Below are positions 18,289 through 27,341 of a DNA stretch of 64,000 nucleotides, piece after piece (positions within the stretch are counted from its first letter, which is position 1; each line of letters opens with the position of its first letter). The DNA is taken from the NCBI RefSeq assembly GCF_020179755.1, contig NZ_JAIUCY010000011.1, positions 92,516-156,515 of the forward strand, given 5' to 3'. This DNA comes from Herbaspirillum sp. alder98 (GTDB taxonomy: Bacteria > Pseudomonadota > Gammaproteobacteria > Burkholderiales > Burkholderiaceae_D). The position numbers and the translations under genes are program-made. The notes below the pieces were generated by a model. That model made no database searches. It had not been told where the DNA came from and saw nothing but the letters and a program-made list of their open reading frames with translations.

Positions 18289-18498
18289 GGTAGGCGGCAA
18301 GATGCTGGGGTCCCTCGAGCCTGGCGGGCGCGATATGCTGCAGTGCGCCAGGTAGTTTTACCGTATTGTATGGCCTATTTCGCTGACCTATGATGATTGG
18401 CGCTTTTTAGTGATGATGCTCGGAGAACGCTTCGTCGGCACGGTCGATCGTCGACCGCTGTAGCGGCGGGGTGCGTCGCAAGAGCCGAAAGGAGACTC

Positions 18499-19200
18499 GT
18501 GAACAAAGTTTATCCCGACGCGGCCACCGCGTTGAAAGACATCGTCAAGGACGGTCAGACCATCGCCGTCGGCGGCTTTGGCCTGTGTGGCATTCCCGAA
18601 GCACTGATCGCGGCCCTGCGCGATTCGGGGGTGCAGAACCTGACCGCCATTTCCAACAACGCCGGCGTCGACGGCTTTGGCCTGGGCCAGTTGCTCAATA
18701 CGCGCCAGATCAAGAAGATGATCGCCTCCTACGTGGGCGAGAACAAGGAATTCGAACGGCAATACCTGGCCGGCGAACTGGAACTCGAATTTACCCCGCA
18801 AGGCACCCTGGCCGAGAAACTGCGCGCCGGCGGCGCCGGCATCCCGGCCTTCTTCACCAAGACCGGCGTGGGCACGCTGGTGGCCGAAGGCAAGGAAGTG
18901 CGCGACTTCGATGGCGCCACCTATGTGATGGAACGTGCGCTGGTGGCCGACGTCTCGCTGGTCAAGGCCCAGAAGGCCGACCGTGCCGGCAACCTGGTGT
19001 TCAACAAGACGGCGCGCAACTTCAATCCCAACGTGGCGATGGCCGGCAAGATCACGGTGGTCGAGGTGGAAGAGCTGGTCGAAGTGGGTCAGCTCGATCC
19101 GGACCAGATCCATACCGCAGGCATCTTCGTGCATCGCATCGTGGTCAATGCCACGCCCGAGAAGCGCATCGAACAACGCACCATCAGCGCGGCCAAATAA
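18499..19200 (+). CDS. scoA: 3-oxoacid CoA-transferase subunit A
   Basis: Alpha subunit of a family I CoA-transferase (succinyl-CoA:3-ketoacid or 3-oxoadipate type), 233 residues. The N-terminal [13 protein letters not shown] is the CoA-binding glycine motif of subunit A. The GTG start at 18499 is fixed by AAAGGAGA 5-12 bases upstream. The beta subunit follows after 11 bp. The enzyme transfers CoA from succinyl-CoA to acetoacetate or 3-oxoadipate for ketone-body, PHB or aromatic catabolism. ScoA/AtoD/PcaI cannot be separated with certainty here; no ring-cleavage genes are near, which favours the acetoacetate type. Confidence 0.9.
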   Translation: MNKVYPDAATALKDIVKDGQTIAVGGFGLCGIPEALIAALRDSGVQNLTAISNNAGVDGFGLGQLLNTRQIKKMIASYVGENKEFERQYLAGELELEFTPQGTLAEKLRAGGAGIPAFFTKTGVGTLVAEGKEVRDFDGATYVMERALVADVSLVKAQKADRAGNLVFNKTARNFNPNVAMAGKITVVEVEELVEVGQLDPDQIHTAGIFVHRIVVNATPEKRIEQRTISAAK

Positions 19201-19211
19201 GGGAGAAGAAC

Positions 19212-19862
19212 ATGGCATGGACCAGAGATGAAATGGCCGCGCGCGCGGCCAAGGAACTGCAGGACGGCTTCTACGTCAACCTCGGTATCGGCTTGCCCAC
19301 CCTGGTGGCGAACCACGTACCGAACGACATCGAGGTGTGGTTGCAGTCCGAGAACGGCTTGCTGGGTATCGGCCCGTTTCCGACCGAAGATCAGGTCGAT
19401 CCCGACCTGATCAACGCCGGCAAGCAGACCGTGACCACCATCCCGGGCTCGTCCTTCTTCAGCTCGGCCGATTCGTTCGGCATGATTCGCGGCGGCAAGA
19501 TCAATATCGCGATCCTGGGCGCGATGCAGGTATCGGGCAACGGCGACCTGGCCAACTGGATGATTCCGGGCAAGATGGTCAAGGGCATGGGCGGTGCGAT
19601 GGACCTGGTGGCCGGCGTCGGCCGGGTGGTGGTCCTGATGGAGCACGTGGCCAAGGCCAAGGACGGCAGCACATCCAGGAAAATCCTCAAGGAATGCAAT
19701 CTGCCACTGACCGGCGTTGGCGTGGTCAATCGCATCATCACCGACCTGGGCGTAATCGACGTCACGCCGAACGGCTTGAAGCTGATCGAACTGGCCACCG
19801 GCGTGAGCAAGGAAGAAGTGATCGAGAAGACCGAAGCGGCACTGGATGTCAGCGCGGTCTAG
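19212..19862 (+). CDS. scoB: 3-oxoacid CoA-transferase subunit B
   Basis: Beta subunit of the CoA-transferase, 216 residues, carrying the catalytic glutamate in [12 protein letters not shown], which forms the enzyme-CoA thioester in this family. [15 protein letters not shown] near the N-terminus and [18 protein letters not shown] in the C-terminal half are standard. It follows subunit A with GGGAGAAGA as ribosome-binding site and ends just before a strong terminator, so the two genes form a complete operon. Confidence 0.92.
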   Translation: MAWTRDEMAARAAKELQDGFYVNLGIGLPTLVANHVPNDIEVWLQSENGLLGIGPFPTEDQVDPDLINAGKQTVTTIPGSSFFSSADSFGMIRGGKINIAILGAMQVSGNGDLANWMIPGKMVKGMGGAMDLVAGVGRVVVLMEHVAKAKDGSTSRKILKECNLPLTGVGVVNRIITDLGVIDVTPNGLKLIELATGVSKEEVIEKTEAALDVSAV

Positions 19863-19890
19863 GCACTAGCCGGTAGCAGGAAATCCGCCG

Positions 19891-19920
19891 AAAGGGCGTC
19901 GGGAAACCGACGCCCTTTTT
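19891..19920 (+). terminator. Intrinsic terminator after the CoA-transferase operon
   Basis: A 12-bp perfect stem (19891-19902 with 19907-19918) has a GAAA loop and a T run, beginning 28 bases after the scoB stop. Confidence 0.9.
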
Positions 19921-19972
19921 GCATTTGCGCCGCCGATGCCGTCCCGTTGTTGTCGCCTGGCCGCGAACCCGC

Positions 19973-20027
19973 TTGACAGTCGTCAAGTTACTTTTATAAT
20001 GATAGTAACTACCATGATGGAAGTAAC
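19973..20027 (+). promoter_or_regulatory. Consensus sigma-70 promoter with overlapping operator
   Basis: TTGACA (19973-19978) and TATAAT (19995-20000) are perfect consensus hexamers with a 16-bp spacer. AGTTACT (19986-19992) and AGTAACT (20004-20010) form an inverted repeat straddling the -10 box, and a further AGTAAC is at 20022-20027. A promoter this strong with an operator on its -10 suggests tight repression. The same GTTACTT...GATAGT arrangement occurs upstream of the pump genes at 23797-23851. Confidence 0.8.
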
Positions 20028-20067
20028 CCCCCGGAACGTTCCGGATCACCGACCACAAAGGACAGCA

Positions 20068-20874
20068 ATGAACCAGCAGACCAACCTGGGCACCGCCCTC
20101 ATCACCGGCGCCTCGGCCGGCATCGGCGCCACTTATGCGCAACGCCTGGCCGCACGCGGCCATGACCTGATTCTGGTGGCGCGCGATGCCGCCCGCCTGC
20201 AACAACTGGCAGAGCAACTCAAAGCGCGTCATGGCGTGCAGGTCGAGGTATTGCCGGCCGACCTCACCAAACGTGCCGATCTGCTGACCGTCGAACAACG
20301 CCTGCGCACCGATGCCGCCATCACGCTGCTGCTCAACAACGCCGGCATGGCGGTGCAGGGGCAACTGATCGACACCGATATCGACCGCGTCGAATCGATG
20401 ATCCAGCTCAACGTGATCTCGGTCACCCGCCTGGCCGCCGCCGCTGCCGCGGCCTTCGGTGGGCGCGGCAGCGGCACCATCATCAACATCGCCTCGGTGC
20501 TGGCGCTGGCGCCCGAACTGTTCAACGGCGTCTACAGCGGCACCAAGGCCTATGTGCTGAACCTGAGCCAGTCGATGCAGCAGGAACTGGCCCCGCGTGG
20601 CGTGCGCGTGCAGGCCGTGCTGCCGGGCGCGACCCGCACCGAGATCTGGGACCGCGCCGGCGGCAGCGTCGACGACTTGCCCGCCGAGATGCTGATGGAA
20701 GTCGGCGACCTGGTCGACGCTGCCCTGTCGGGCCTCGACCAGGGCGAACTGGTGACCATTCCGTCGCTGCCCGCGCGCGCCGACTGGGATGCGCTGCAGG
20801 CCGCACGTCAGGCGCTGGGACCGAACCTGTCGCGCAACCGTCCCGCAGATCGCTATCTCGTCCATGCCGGCTAA
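20068..20874 (+). CDS. SDR-family oxidoreductase
   Basis: Classical short-chain dehydrogenase, 268 residues. The NAD(P) motif is ITGASAGIGATYAQRLA with an Arg in VARDAARL that favours NADP; NNAG is present; and the catalytic triad is Ser-Tyr-Lys with YSGTKAYVLNL. ATG at 20068 follows the strong promoter at 19973-20000. The HxlR regulator gene overlaps its 3' end by 11 bp, so the two are co-transcribed. HxlR regulators commonly control such reductases in response to quinones or aldehydes; the substrate here is unknown. Confidence 0.9.
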   Translation: MNQQTNLGTALITGASAGIGATYAQRLAARGHDLILVARDAARLQQLAEQLKARHGVQVEVLPADLTKRADLLTVEQRLRTDAAITLLLNNAGMAVQGQLIDTDIDRVESMIQLNVISVTRLAAAAAAAFGGRGSGTIINIASVLALAPELFNGVYSGTKAYVLNLSQSMQQELAPRGVRVQAVLPGATRTEIWDRAGGSVDDLPAEMLMEVGDLVDAALSGLDQGELVTIPSLPARADWDALQAARQALGPNLSRNRPADRYLVHAG

Positions 20875-21211
20875 GCCTGCCAGTCCCGTCGTGGCCGCCG
20901 CCGATTGTCCGGTGGCGGCCACACTGCAACTGGTGGGGGAAGGGTGGACCGTGCTGATCGTGCGCGACGCCCTGCGCGGCAGCACCCGCTTCGAGCAGTT
21001 CCGGCGCAACCTGGGGATTTCTCCGGCGATCCTGGCCCGGCGCCTGCAGACCATGGTCGCCGCCGGCGTCATGCAGCGGCGGCCCTACCAGCAACATCCT
21101 CCACGCGACGAATATCTGCTGACCGAGTCCGGCCGTGCATTGCAGCCCTTGCTGGCGGCGATGCGCCAGTGGGGCGAGCGCTATTTGTGCGCGCCCGACG
21201 CGCTATCGTGA
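20864..21211 (+). CDS. HxlR-family transcriptional regulator
   Basis: Winged-helix regulator of the HxlR/MarR-like group, 115 residues, the usual length. The N-terminal Cys in ADCPVAATLQLVGEGWTVLI is the position that senses electrophiles in YodB/QorR-type members, and LRGSTRFEQFRRNLGISPAI is the recognition segment. ATG at 20864 overlaps the SDR stop. It probably represses its own operon through the repeat at 19986-20027 and, because the same motif lies at 23797-23851, the divergent pump genes as well; this is inference from sequence similarity of the sites. Confidence 0.9.
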   Translation: MPAKPASPVVAAADCPVAATLQLVGEGWTVLIVRDALRGSTRFEQFRRNLGISPAILARRLQTMVAAGVMQRRPYQQHPPRDEYLLTESGRALQPLLAAMRQWGERYLCAPDALS

Positions 21212-21252
21212 ATGCGGCCACAATAGCGGCAGCCAACCCCAAGGAGAACGGG

Positions 21253-22197
21253 ATGAAGATCCTGATAGTAGGCGCCGGCGCTGTCGGCGGATATTTCGGT
21301 GCGCGTCTGCACGCGGCCGGTCGCGATGTCAGCTTCCTGGTGCGCCCGCGGCGCGCCGCGTTATTGCGTGAACATGGCCTGCGGGTGCGCAGCCCCTCGG
21401 GCGAGCTCGACCTGACCGACGTCAAGCTGGTCGACAGTGCCGGCCTGCAGGCGCAATACGATCTGGTGATCCTCAGCAGCAAGGCCTATGACCTGGATGA
21501 TGCGGTAGCCTCGATGGCGGCGGCGGCGGTCGGTCCCGGCACGGCGATCCTGCCGCTGCTCAATGGCATGCAGCACCTTGATGTACTGGCGCGTCGATTC
21601 GGCAGCGAGGCGGTGCTGGGCGGTCAATGCGTCATCGCCAGCACGCTCGATGCCGATGGCGTCATCCGGCACCTCAACAGTTACGCCGGCCTGACCTTCG
21701 GCGAACTCGCCGGCGGCAGCAGCGAGCGTACGCGCCGGTTGGAGCAGGCGTTGACCGTGGAGGGGTTCGAGCTCAGGCAGAGCGATGACATCCTGCAGGC
21801 GATGTGGGAAAAATGGACCATGCTGGCGACCCTGGCCAGCGCCACCTCGCTGATGCGCGCCAGCATCGGCGACATCCTGCAAGGACCCGGCGGCCTGGCC
21901 TTCATCGAAGGTGTGCTGGCCGAATGCGCGGGCGTGGCCGAATTGGAAGGACATCGCCCGGGCGAGAGCTTTTATCACCGCACGCGCGGCATGCTCACCG
22001 AACACGGCTCGACGCTGACGGCTTCGATGTTTCGCGACATCGGCAATGGCAACCGGATCGAAGCCGACCATATCGTCGGCGACCTGATTCGTCGCGGTGA
22101 AGCCAAGGGCGCCAAGACCACGTTGCTGCAACTGGCCTACCTGCATCTGAAGGCGTATGAGGCGCAGCGCGAGCGGGTCGATCAAGCCCCTCACTGA
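21253..22197 (+). CDS. Ketopantoate reductase-family protein
   Basis: NADPH-dependent 2-dehydropantoate 2-reductase-like protein, 314 residues. The N-terminal GAGAVGGYFGARL Rossmann motif and the C-terminal helical part with WEKWTMLATL (conserved Lys) match ApbA/PanE. AAGGAGAACGGG gives a good ribosome-binding site for ATG 21253, 41 bp after the HxlR gene, so it may be the third gene of the SDR operon. Many genomes carry several PanE paralogs of which only one makes pantoate, and the placement here suggests a specialised paralog, so I give no symbol. Confidence 0.85.
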   Translation: MKILIVGAGAVGGYFGARLHAAGRDVSFLVRPRRAALLREHGLRVRSPSGELDLTDVKLVDSAGLQAQYDLVILSSKAYDLDDAVASMAAAAVGPGTAILPLLNGMQHLDVLARRFGSEAVLGGQCVIASTLDADGVIRHLNSYAGLTFGELAGGSSERTRRLEQALTVEGFELRQSDDILQAMWEKWTMLATLASATSLMRASIGDILQGPGGLAFIEGVLAECAGVAELEGHRPGESFYHRTRGMLTEHGSTLTASMFRDIGNGNRIEADHIVGDLIRRGEAKGAKTTLLQLAYLHLKAYEAQRERVDQAPH

Positions 22198-22237
22198 GTC
22201 GGTGTCTTGCGTACCTCCCGCAGGCGCAACGCAAGAC

Positions 22238-22319
22238 GCTGGGTCCTGACTTTCGTCAGGACGACGGAAGTTCAGTCATAAGTTTTCCGTCGTACCGGCG
22301 CAGGCCGGTACCCAGCGTC
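22238..22319. repeat. REP-like composite palindrome
   Basis: Outer arms GACGCTGGGT and ACCCAGCGTC (22238-22247, 22310-22319) enclose further hairpins: TCCTGAC/GTCAGGA, GACGGAA/TTCCGTC and ACCGGC/GCCGGT. The left half is the reverse complement of the core of the 128-bp array unit at 63350-64000, and it is related to the palindrome at 13013-13042. It lies between convergent genes and could stop transcription from both sides. Confidence 0.7.
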
Positions 22320-22331
22320 AGCAAGGCATCG

Positions 22332-23780
22332 TCACCATCCCCCACCCATGGCCCGAAAAAGTCCCACCGCCGCCCGCGCATTGTCGGCGTGCACCTGCGC
22401 CATCTGGTCCTGGGCGGCAATCAGCAGGCGATCTTCGGTGAGCACCTCTGCCAGGCTCGATAGCCCACCCTTATAGGCATCTTCGGCATTGCCGCGCGCC
22501 TGCTGCTGCGCGTGCACCTGCTGGGCAAGATCGCGCGACTGCTGCTCAAGCTGCAGCAGCACCACCACCGCATTCTCGACGTCCTCGGTGGCGCGCAGCA
22601 TGCTGTGCCGATAGTTCGCCAGCGCCTCCGCATTGACTCCTCTGGCGCGGGCGATTTCGGCATCGATGCGGCCGAAGTCGAACAGCCGCCAGCGCAGTCC
22701 CAACCCGCCCTGCGCCTGCAGGCTGTCGGCCGTGAACAGTCCGGCCGCCCCCAGGCTCTGGACGCCCGCCAGCGCCGACAGCGACAGTTGCGGATAACGC
22801 GCCGCCTCGGCCACGCCGATGCGCGCGCTGGACGCCGCCAGACGTCGTTCGGCGGCGATCACATCTGGTCGCCGCCGCATCAGTTCGGCGCTGCCGGTGG
22901 CCACCGCAATGGCTGGCACCACGGCATCGACGCCCGGCTGGCCCAGTCGCGTCGCGAACGTGCCCGGCTGCACACCCAGTAATACATCGAGCCGATTCGA
23001 CTGGCGTTCAAGCTCGATGCGGAGCGGCGGCAATGTCGCCCGCGCCTGCGCCAGTCGTGCCTGCGCCTGCGCTACTTCGCCCTGGCTGGCCAGGCCGTCA
23101 TGCAGGCGCAGTTGCACCAGGTCGCCCAGGTCGGCGCTGGCGCGCACCTGTCGCAGCGCCAGTGCAAGCCGGGCTTGCGCGGCGCGAATCCGGAAGTAGG
23201 CGTCCGCCGTTTCAGCCGCGACCGTCACCCGCACGCCAGCCTGCATCGCCTGCGTCGCTTCCAGTTCGGCGTCGGCGGCCTGGGCGCCACGCTGGATGGC
23301 GCCGGCCAGGTCCAGCTCCCAGCTGGCGCCGCCGTCCAGTTCGAACAGGTTCTGGTTGCGCTCGTATCCGGGCAAGGTGCTGGCGATGCGTCCCAATGGG
23401 CTGTGCAGTGACTGGTGGTTGCGCGCGGCCTGGCCGGTGAGATCACCCTGCGGCAGGCCACGGGCGCCCGCCAGTTGCGCCACCGCACGCGCCTGCTCGA
23501 CGCGTGCCATGGCAGCGGCCAGGTCGAGGTTCTGCGCCAGTGCACGCGTGACGATGTCGGATAGCTGCGCGTCGCCAAAGCCTTCCCACCAACGCTCCAG
23601 CGGCGGCATGGGCGTGGCGGTGGCGCGCTGCGCCAGTTGCGGGGCATGACGCAAAGGCGCGTCCTGGTAGTCGGGGCGATGGTAATCCGGACCGCTGCTG
23701 CACGCTGCCAGCAGCATGGCGCCAACCAGCGCCGCAGTCAGTGCGCGCAGGGAAGAAGGGCGAGGGTGTTCGATGGTCAT
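22332..23780 (-). CDS. Outer-membrane efflux lipoprotein (NodT family)
   Basis: TolC-like outer-membrane factor, 482 residues. A lipoprotein signal ends in LLAAC followed by SSGPDYHRPDY, the standard NodT/OprM N-terminus, so the mature protein is lipid-anchored. Two OEP repeats follow with long coiled-coil segments. ATG at 23780 is used rather than an in-frame TTG within the operator. It is divergent from an EmrAB-type pair and shares a symmetrical regulatory region with it, so it should be the outer-membrane channel of that pump. Confidence 0.9.
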   Translation of the reverse strand: MTIEHPRPSSLRALTAALVGAMLLAACSSGPDYHRPDYQDAPLRHAPQLAQRATATPMPPLERWWEGFGDAQLSDIVTRALAQNLDLAAAMARVEQARAVAQLAGARGLPQGDLTGQAARNHQSLHSPLGRIASTLPGYERNQNLFELDGGASWELDLAGAIQRGAQAADAELEATQAMQAGVRVTVAAETADAYFRIRAAQARLALALRQVRASADLGDLVQLRLHDGLASQGEVAQAQARLAQARATLPPLRIELERQSNRLDVLLGVQPGTFATRLGQPGVDAVVPAIAVATGSAELMRRRPDVIAAERRLAASSARIGVAEAARYPQLSLSALAGVQSLGAAGLFTADSLQAQGGLGLRWRLFDFGRIDAEIARARGVNAEALANYRHSMLRATEDVENAVVVLLQLEQQSRDLAQQVHAQQQARGNAEDAYKGGLSSLAEVLTEDRLLIAAQDQMAQVHADNARAAVGLFRAMGGGW

Positions 23781-23796
23781 GAGCGTGATCCGCCAA

Positions 23797-23851
23797 GTTA
23801 CTTGCAAAATGATAGTGTCAAGTTTAAACTCACTATCGTTTTGAAAGCAAC
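23797..23851. promoter_or_regulatory. Long inverted repeat in the divergent efflux promoter
   Basis: Left arm 23797-23817 (GTTACTT...GATAGTG) and right arm 23831-23851 (CACTATC...AAGCAAC) are inverted copies matching at 18 of 21 positions, separated by TCA and the perfect palindrome AGTTTAAACT (23821-23830). Each arm points toward one of the divergent genes. The arm motif matches the operator on the SDR promoter at 19986-20010, implying a common regulator, most likely the HxlR protein encoded at 20864-21211. Confidence 0.75.
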
Positions 23852-23884
23852 TCCTATCTTTTCATCCCACAGGTAACCGACACC

Positions 23885-24955
23885 ATGAGCACCCAGACCA
23901 CTTCCACCTCACCGACGCCGCGCCGCACCGGCTGGCTGAAAATCCTGTTGTTGACGCTGGTGGTGATCGCGCTTGTGGCATGGGGCGTGCATTGGTTCAG
24001 CATCGGGCGTCATGTCGAGAGCACCGACGATGCCTATGTCGGCGGCGACATCACCGTGATCGCGCCCAAGGTGGCCGGCAATATCGACGCCGTGCTGGTG
24101 CAGGACAACCAGGCCGTGCGTGCCGGCGAGCTGCTGGTGAAGCTGGACCAGCGCGACTTCCTGGCGGCGTTGGCGCGGGCCCGCGCGGCGGTCGCGGCGC
24201 AGCAGGCGGCGCTGGTCAATGCCGATGCCGAGCGTCGCCTGCAGGAGTCGGTCATCGAGCAGGGGCGCGCCGGCGTCAGCGCTGCCGACACCGAAACCGC
24301 GCGCAGCCGCGACGACTGGCAGCGCTATCAGAACCTGGTGGCGAAGTCGGCGGTGTCGCTGCAGAGCGCCCAGCGCGCCGATGCCGATTATCGCCAGGCG
24401 CAGGCCAACGGCCTGAAGGCGCAGGCGGCATTGGCGGCTACCCGGCGCCAGCAGGACGTGATCGCCGCGCGCCGCCAGCAGATCGAGGCCGCCTTGCAGC
24501 AGGCGCAGGCTGACCTGCAACTGGCGCAACTGAACCTGGCCTATACCGAGTTGCGCGCACCGGTCGATGGCGTGGTCGGCAATCGGCGTGCACGGCCTGG
24601 CGCCTATGCCAACCTCGGGGCGCAGTTGTTGTCGGTGGTGCCGGCGCAGGGTTTGTGGGTGGACGCCAATTTCAAGGAAAGCCAGATCGCTCACCTGCGT
24701 GCGGGCCAGGAGGTGGTGATCAAGGCCGACGTGCTGCCCGGCGAACGGTTCAGCGGCCATGTGGTGAGCCTGGCCCCGGCCACCGGCGCCCAGTTCAGCG
24801 TGCTGCCGGCAGAAAATGCTACCGGCAATTTCACCAAGATTGTCCAGCGGGTGCCGGTGCGCATTGCCCTCGATGGCGAATCATCGCGCCTGGGGCGGTT
24901 GCGGCCCGGCCTGTCGGTGACCGCCGATGTCGACCTGCGCGATAGCCGGAGCTGA
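23885..24955 (+). CDS. emrA: HlyD/EmrA-type membrane fusion protein
   Basis: Periplasmic adaptor of a tripartite MFS pump, 356 residues. One N-terminal membrane anchor (about residues 18-38) is followed by STDDAYVGGDITVIAPKVAG, a hallmark of EmrA/VceA-type adaptors, then a coiled-coil hairpin (about 90-205) and a beta-barrel part (LRAPVDGVVGNRRARPGAY). The EmrB-type gene begins 2 bp after its stop. It links the inner-membrane transporter to the divergent outer-membrane lipoprotein. The symbol indicates family. Confidence 0.9.
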   Translation: MSTQTTSTSPTPRRTGWLKILLLTLVVIALVAWGVHWFSIGRHVESTDDAYVGGDITVIAPKVAGNIDAVLVQDNQAVRAGELLVKLDQRDFLAALARARAAVAAQQAALVNADAERRLQESVIEQGRAGVSAADTETARSRDDWQRYQNLVAKSAVSLQSAQRADADYRQAQANGLKAQAALAATRRQQDVIAARRQQIEAALQQAQADLQLAQLNLAYTELRAPVDGVVGNRRARPGAYANLGAQLLSVVPAQGLWVDANFKESQIAHLRAGQEVVIKADVLPGERFSGHVVSLAPATGAQFSVLPAENATGNFTKIVQRVPVRIALDGESSRLGRLRPGLSVTADVDLRDSRS

Positions 24956-24957
24956 AC

Positions 24958-26541
24958 ATGCGTGCAGCGCCTGCAGCACCACCCGCGTTTCCGGAGTTGT
25001 CGACGCGCCAGCGCGTGCTGGCCTTTGCCACCATGTGCGTGGGCATGTTCATCGCCCTGCTCGACATCCAGATCGTGTCGGCATCGCTGGCCGATATCGG
25101 CGGCGGGCTGTCTGCCGGCGCCGATGAAACCGCCTGGGTGCAGACCAGTTACCTGATCGCCGAGATCATCGTCATTCCGTTGTCGGGCTGGCTGTCGCGG
25201 GTGATGTCGACGCGCTGGCTGTTCGCTGCCTCGGCCATCGGATTTACCGCCGCCAGTTTGCTGTGCGGGCTGGCCTGGGATATCAACAGCATGATCGCCT
25301 TCCGGGCGCTGCAAGGGTTCCTGGGCGGCTCGATGATCCCGCTGGTGTTCACGTCGGCCTTTTTCTATTTCCAGGGGCACCAACGGGTGCTGGCGGCAGC
25401 CACTGTGGGTGCGCTGGCTTCGCTGGCGCCGACCCTGGGCCCGACCATCGGCGGCTGGATCACCAGCAGTTATTCGTGGCACTGGCTGTTCTTCGTCAAC
25501 CTGGTGCCGGGGACCTTCGTGGCCATCGTGGTGCCGATGATGGTCAAGATTGATCGTCCCGATCCCGCGCTGCTGCGCGGCGCCGACTATCCCGGCATGC
25601 TGCTGCTGGCGCTGGCCTTGGGCTGCCTCGAATACACGCTGGAAGAAGGACCGCGCTATGGCTGGATGGGCGACGAGGTGATACGCACCACCGCAGTCGT
25701 GGCGGCAGTGGCGGGGATCGGCTTCATCTGGCGCAGCCTGAGCTATGCCCATCCGGTGGTCGACCTGCGGGCGCTGAAGCAGCGCAACTTTGCGCTGGGC
25801 TGCTTCTTCTCGTTCGTCACTGGCATCGGCCTGTTTGCCACCATCTACCTGACGCCAGTGTTCCTGGCGCGGGTGCGCGGTTTTTCTGCGCTCGACATCG
25901 GGCTGGCGATCTTTTCGACCGGCCTGTTCCAGATTCTGGCCATCCCGTTCTACACCATGCTGGCGCGGCGTATCGACCTGCGCTGGCTGATGATGTTCGG
26001 CCTGGCCTGCTTCACGCTGTCGATGTGGAACTTCACCCCGATCACCCATGACTGGGGCTGGCGTGAGCTGTTGTTGCCGCAAGCCTTGCGCGGCTTCTCG
26101 CAACAGTTCGCGGTGGCCCCGGTGGTGACCCTGACCCTGGGCTCGCTGGCGCCGGAGCGGCTCAAGCTGGCCTCGGGACTGTTCAATCTGATGCGCAACC
26201 TGGGCGGCGCGATCGGCATCGCGGTGTGCGGCACCATCCTCAACGATCGCACCAACCTGCATTTCCTGCGGCTGGCCGAGCATCTCGATGCCGGCAACGA
26301 AGCCATGCTGGAGATGCTGCGCAACGGCGCCGGACATCTGCAGGGCATGGGCATCGCGCCCGGCGCGGCCGAGGGCGGCAGTCTGCGTTCGCTGGCACGC
26401 CTGGTCATGCGCGAAGCCCAGACCCAGGCTTGTGCCGATGCCTTCTTCGTCATCATGCTGTGCCTGTTGACGGCGACGCTGATGGTGCCGTTGATGCGCC
26501 GCGTGGCGCCGCCCAAGGCGCCCTCGCCGGACGCGCATTGA
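24958..26541 (+). CDS. emrB: EmrB/QacA-type MFS efflux transporter (DHA2)
   Basis: Proton-driven drug exporter of the 14-helix DHA2 group, 527 residues. The N-terminal helices carry CVGMFIALLDIQIVSASLAD with the conserved acidic residue of helix 1, and QTSYLIAEIIVIPLSGWLSR matches motif A in position. The gene is directly coupled to the adaptor gene. Likely substrates are hydrophobic drugs, phenolics or aromatic acids. It converges with the XRE regulator gene with a 9-bp gap. Confidence 0.92.
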   Translation: MRAAPAAPPAFPELSTRQRVLAFATMCVGMFIALLDIQIVSASLADIGGGLSAGADETAWVQTSYLIAEIIVIPLSGWLSRVMSTRWLFAASAIGFTAASLLCGLAWDINSMIAFRALQGFLGGSMIPLVFTSAFFYFQGHQRVLAAATVGALASLAPTLGPTIGGWITSSYSWHWLFFVNLVPGTFVAIVVPMMVKIDRPDPALLRGADYPGMLLLALALGCLEYTLEEGPRYGWMGDEVIRTTAVVAAVAGIGFIWRSLSYAHPVVDLRALKQRNFALGCFFSFVTGIGLFATIYLTPVFLARVRGFSALDIGLAIFSTGLFQILAIPFYTMLARRIDLRWLMMFGLACFTLSMWNFTPITHDWGWRELLLPQALRGFSQQFAVAPVVTLTLGSLAPERLKLASGLFNLMRNLGGAIGIAVCGTILNDRTNLHFLRLAEHLDAGNEAMLEMLRNGAGHLQGMGIAPGAAEGGSLRSLARLVMREAQTQACADAFFVIMLCLLTATLMVPLMRRVAPPKAPSPDAH

Positions 26542-26550
26542 GTTGGCCTG

Positions 26551-27309
26551 TCAGTCGCGATTGGGGCCGCGCGAAGGATAGCGGCGCAATTGCATGAATG
26601 GTTCCGGCATCCATGGCCGCAGGGCGATGATCAGCGCGCTGCCATTGCGACGCTCGAGGGGCAGGTTCAGGTCTTGCTGATGGGCGCTGAGAAACTCGGC
26701 CGACAGCCGGTTCATCGCGCGCTGTATGCCGGCGTTGGCTTCGTCGGACAAGGTGCCGCTGACCATGATCATCTTCTCGCCCGGCCGGTCGAAGTGGGAG
26801 TTGAAGAAATCGTTGCGCAACTGGGCGCGAAAGTATTGCTGGATGGGGCCGCCCGGCAGCCACGAGAAATCCGGCGCGACCTTGACCCGGATCCGGTTGT
26901 TGGGCAGCAGGTCGAGAATGCCCAGTCGGTCGAGCCGGGTGAGCAGGCCGATGCAATCGGGCAGGCTCAGCGAAAACGAGTCGACCATCTCTTCCAGGCT
27001 CCACTGGTGCAGCGCATGCACCGCCACCAGCAACAGTCGCGGGTCGGCCACCAGTTCTTTTTCCTGGGTGACGGAGAGGCGCGAAGGCACCGGCTCTTCA
27101 GTGGAAATCATGCGCGCCAGGTCGCTGATCTGCAGGCCCAGCATGGTGCAGATCTGGTCCAGCCGTTCCAGCGTGAAGCTGCGCTCGGCGAATACCCGCT
27201 TGATACTGGCTTCACTCAGCCCCAGCCCCTTGGCCAACTGGCCGTAAGTGATACCGCGCGCCTTGAGCACGTTCTTCAACGCGTTGACCAGCGATTCCGC
27301 CTGCGCCAT
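26551..27309 (-). CDS. XRE-family helix-turn-helix regulator
   Basis: DNA-binding protein of 252 residues. A Cro/C1-type helix-turn-helix occupies residues about 8-62 (ITYGQLAKGLGLSEASIKRV); the rest is a C-terminal domain of unassigned function, seen in a proteobacterial group of similar regulators. Its start faces the operon at 27481-29138 across 171 bp, so it is the natural candidate to control that operon and itself. It is not clearly related to the efflux genes on its other side, with which it converges. Confidence 0.85.
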   Translation of the reverse strand: MAQAESLVNALKNVLKARGITYGQLAKGLGLSEASIKRVFAERSFTLERLDQICTMLGLQISDLARMISTEEPVPSRLSVTQEKELVADPRLLLVAVHALHQWSLEEMVDSFSLSLPDCIGLLTRLDRLGILDLLPNNRIRVKVAPDFSWLPGGPIQQYFRAQLRNDFFNSHFDRPGEKMIMVSGTLSDEANAGIQRAMNRLSAEFLSAHQQDLNLPLERRNGSALIIALRPWMPEPFMQLRRYPSRGPNRD

Positions 27310-27341
27310 GACCCACCCTTATCGTTATTGTTCCGGCCAGT

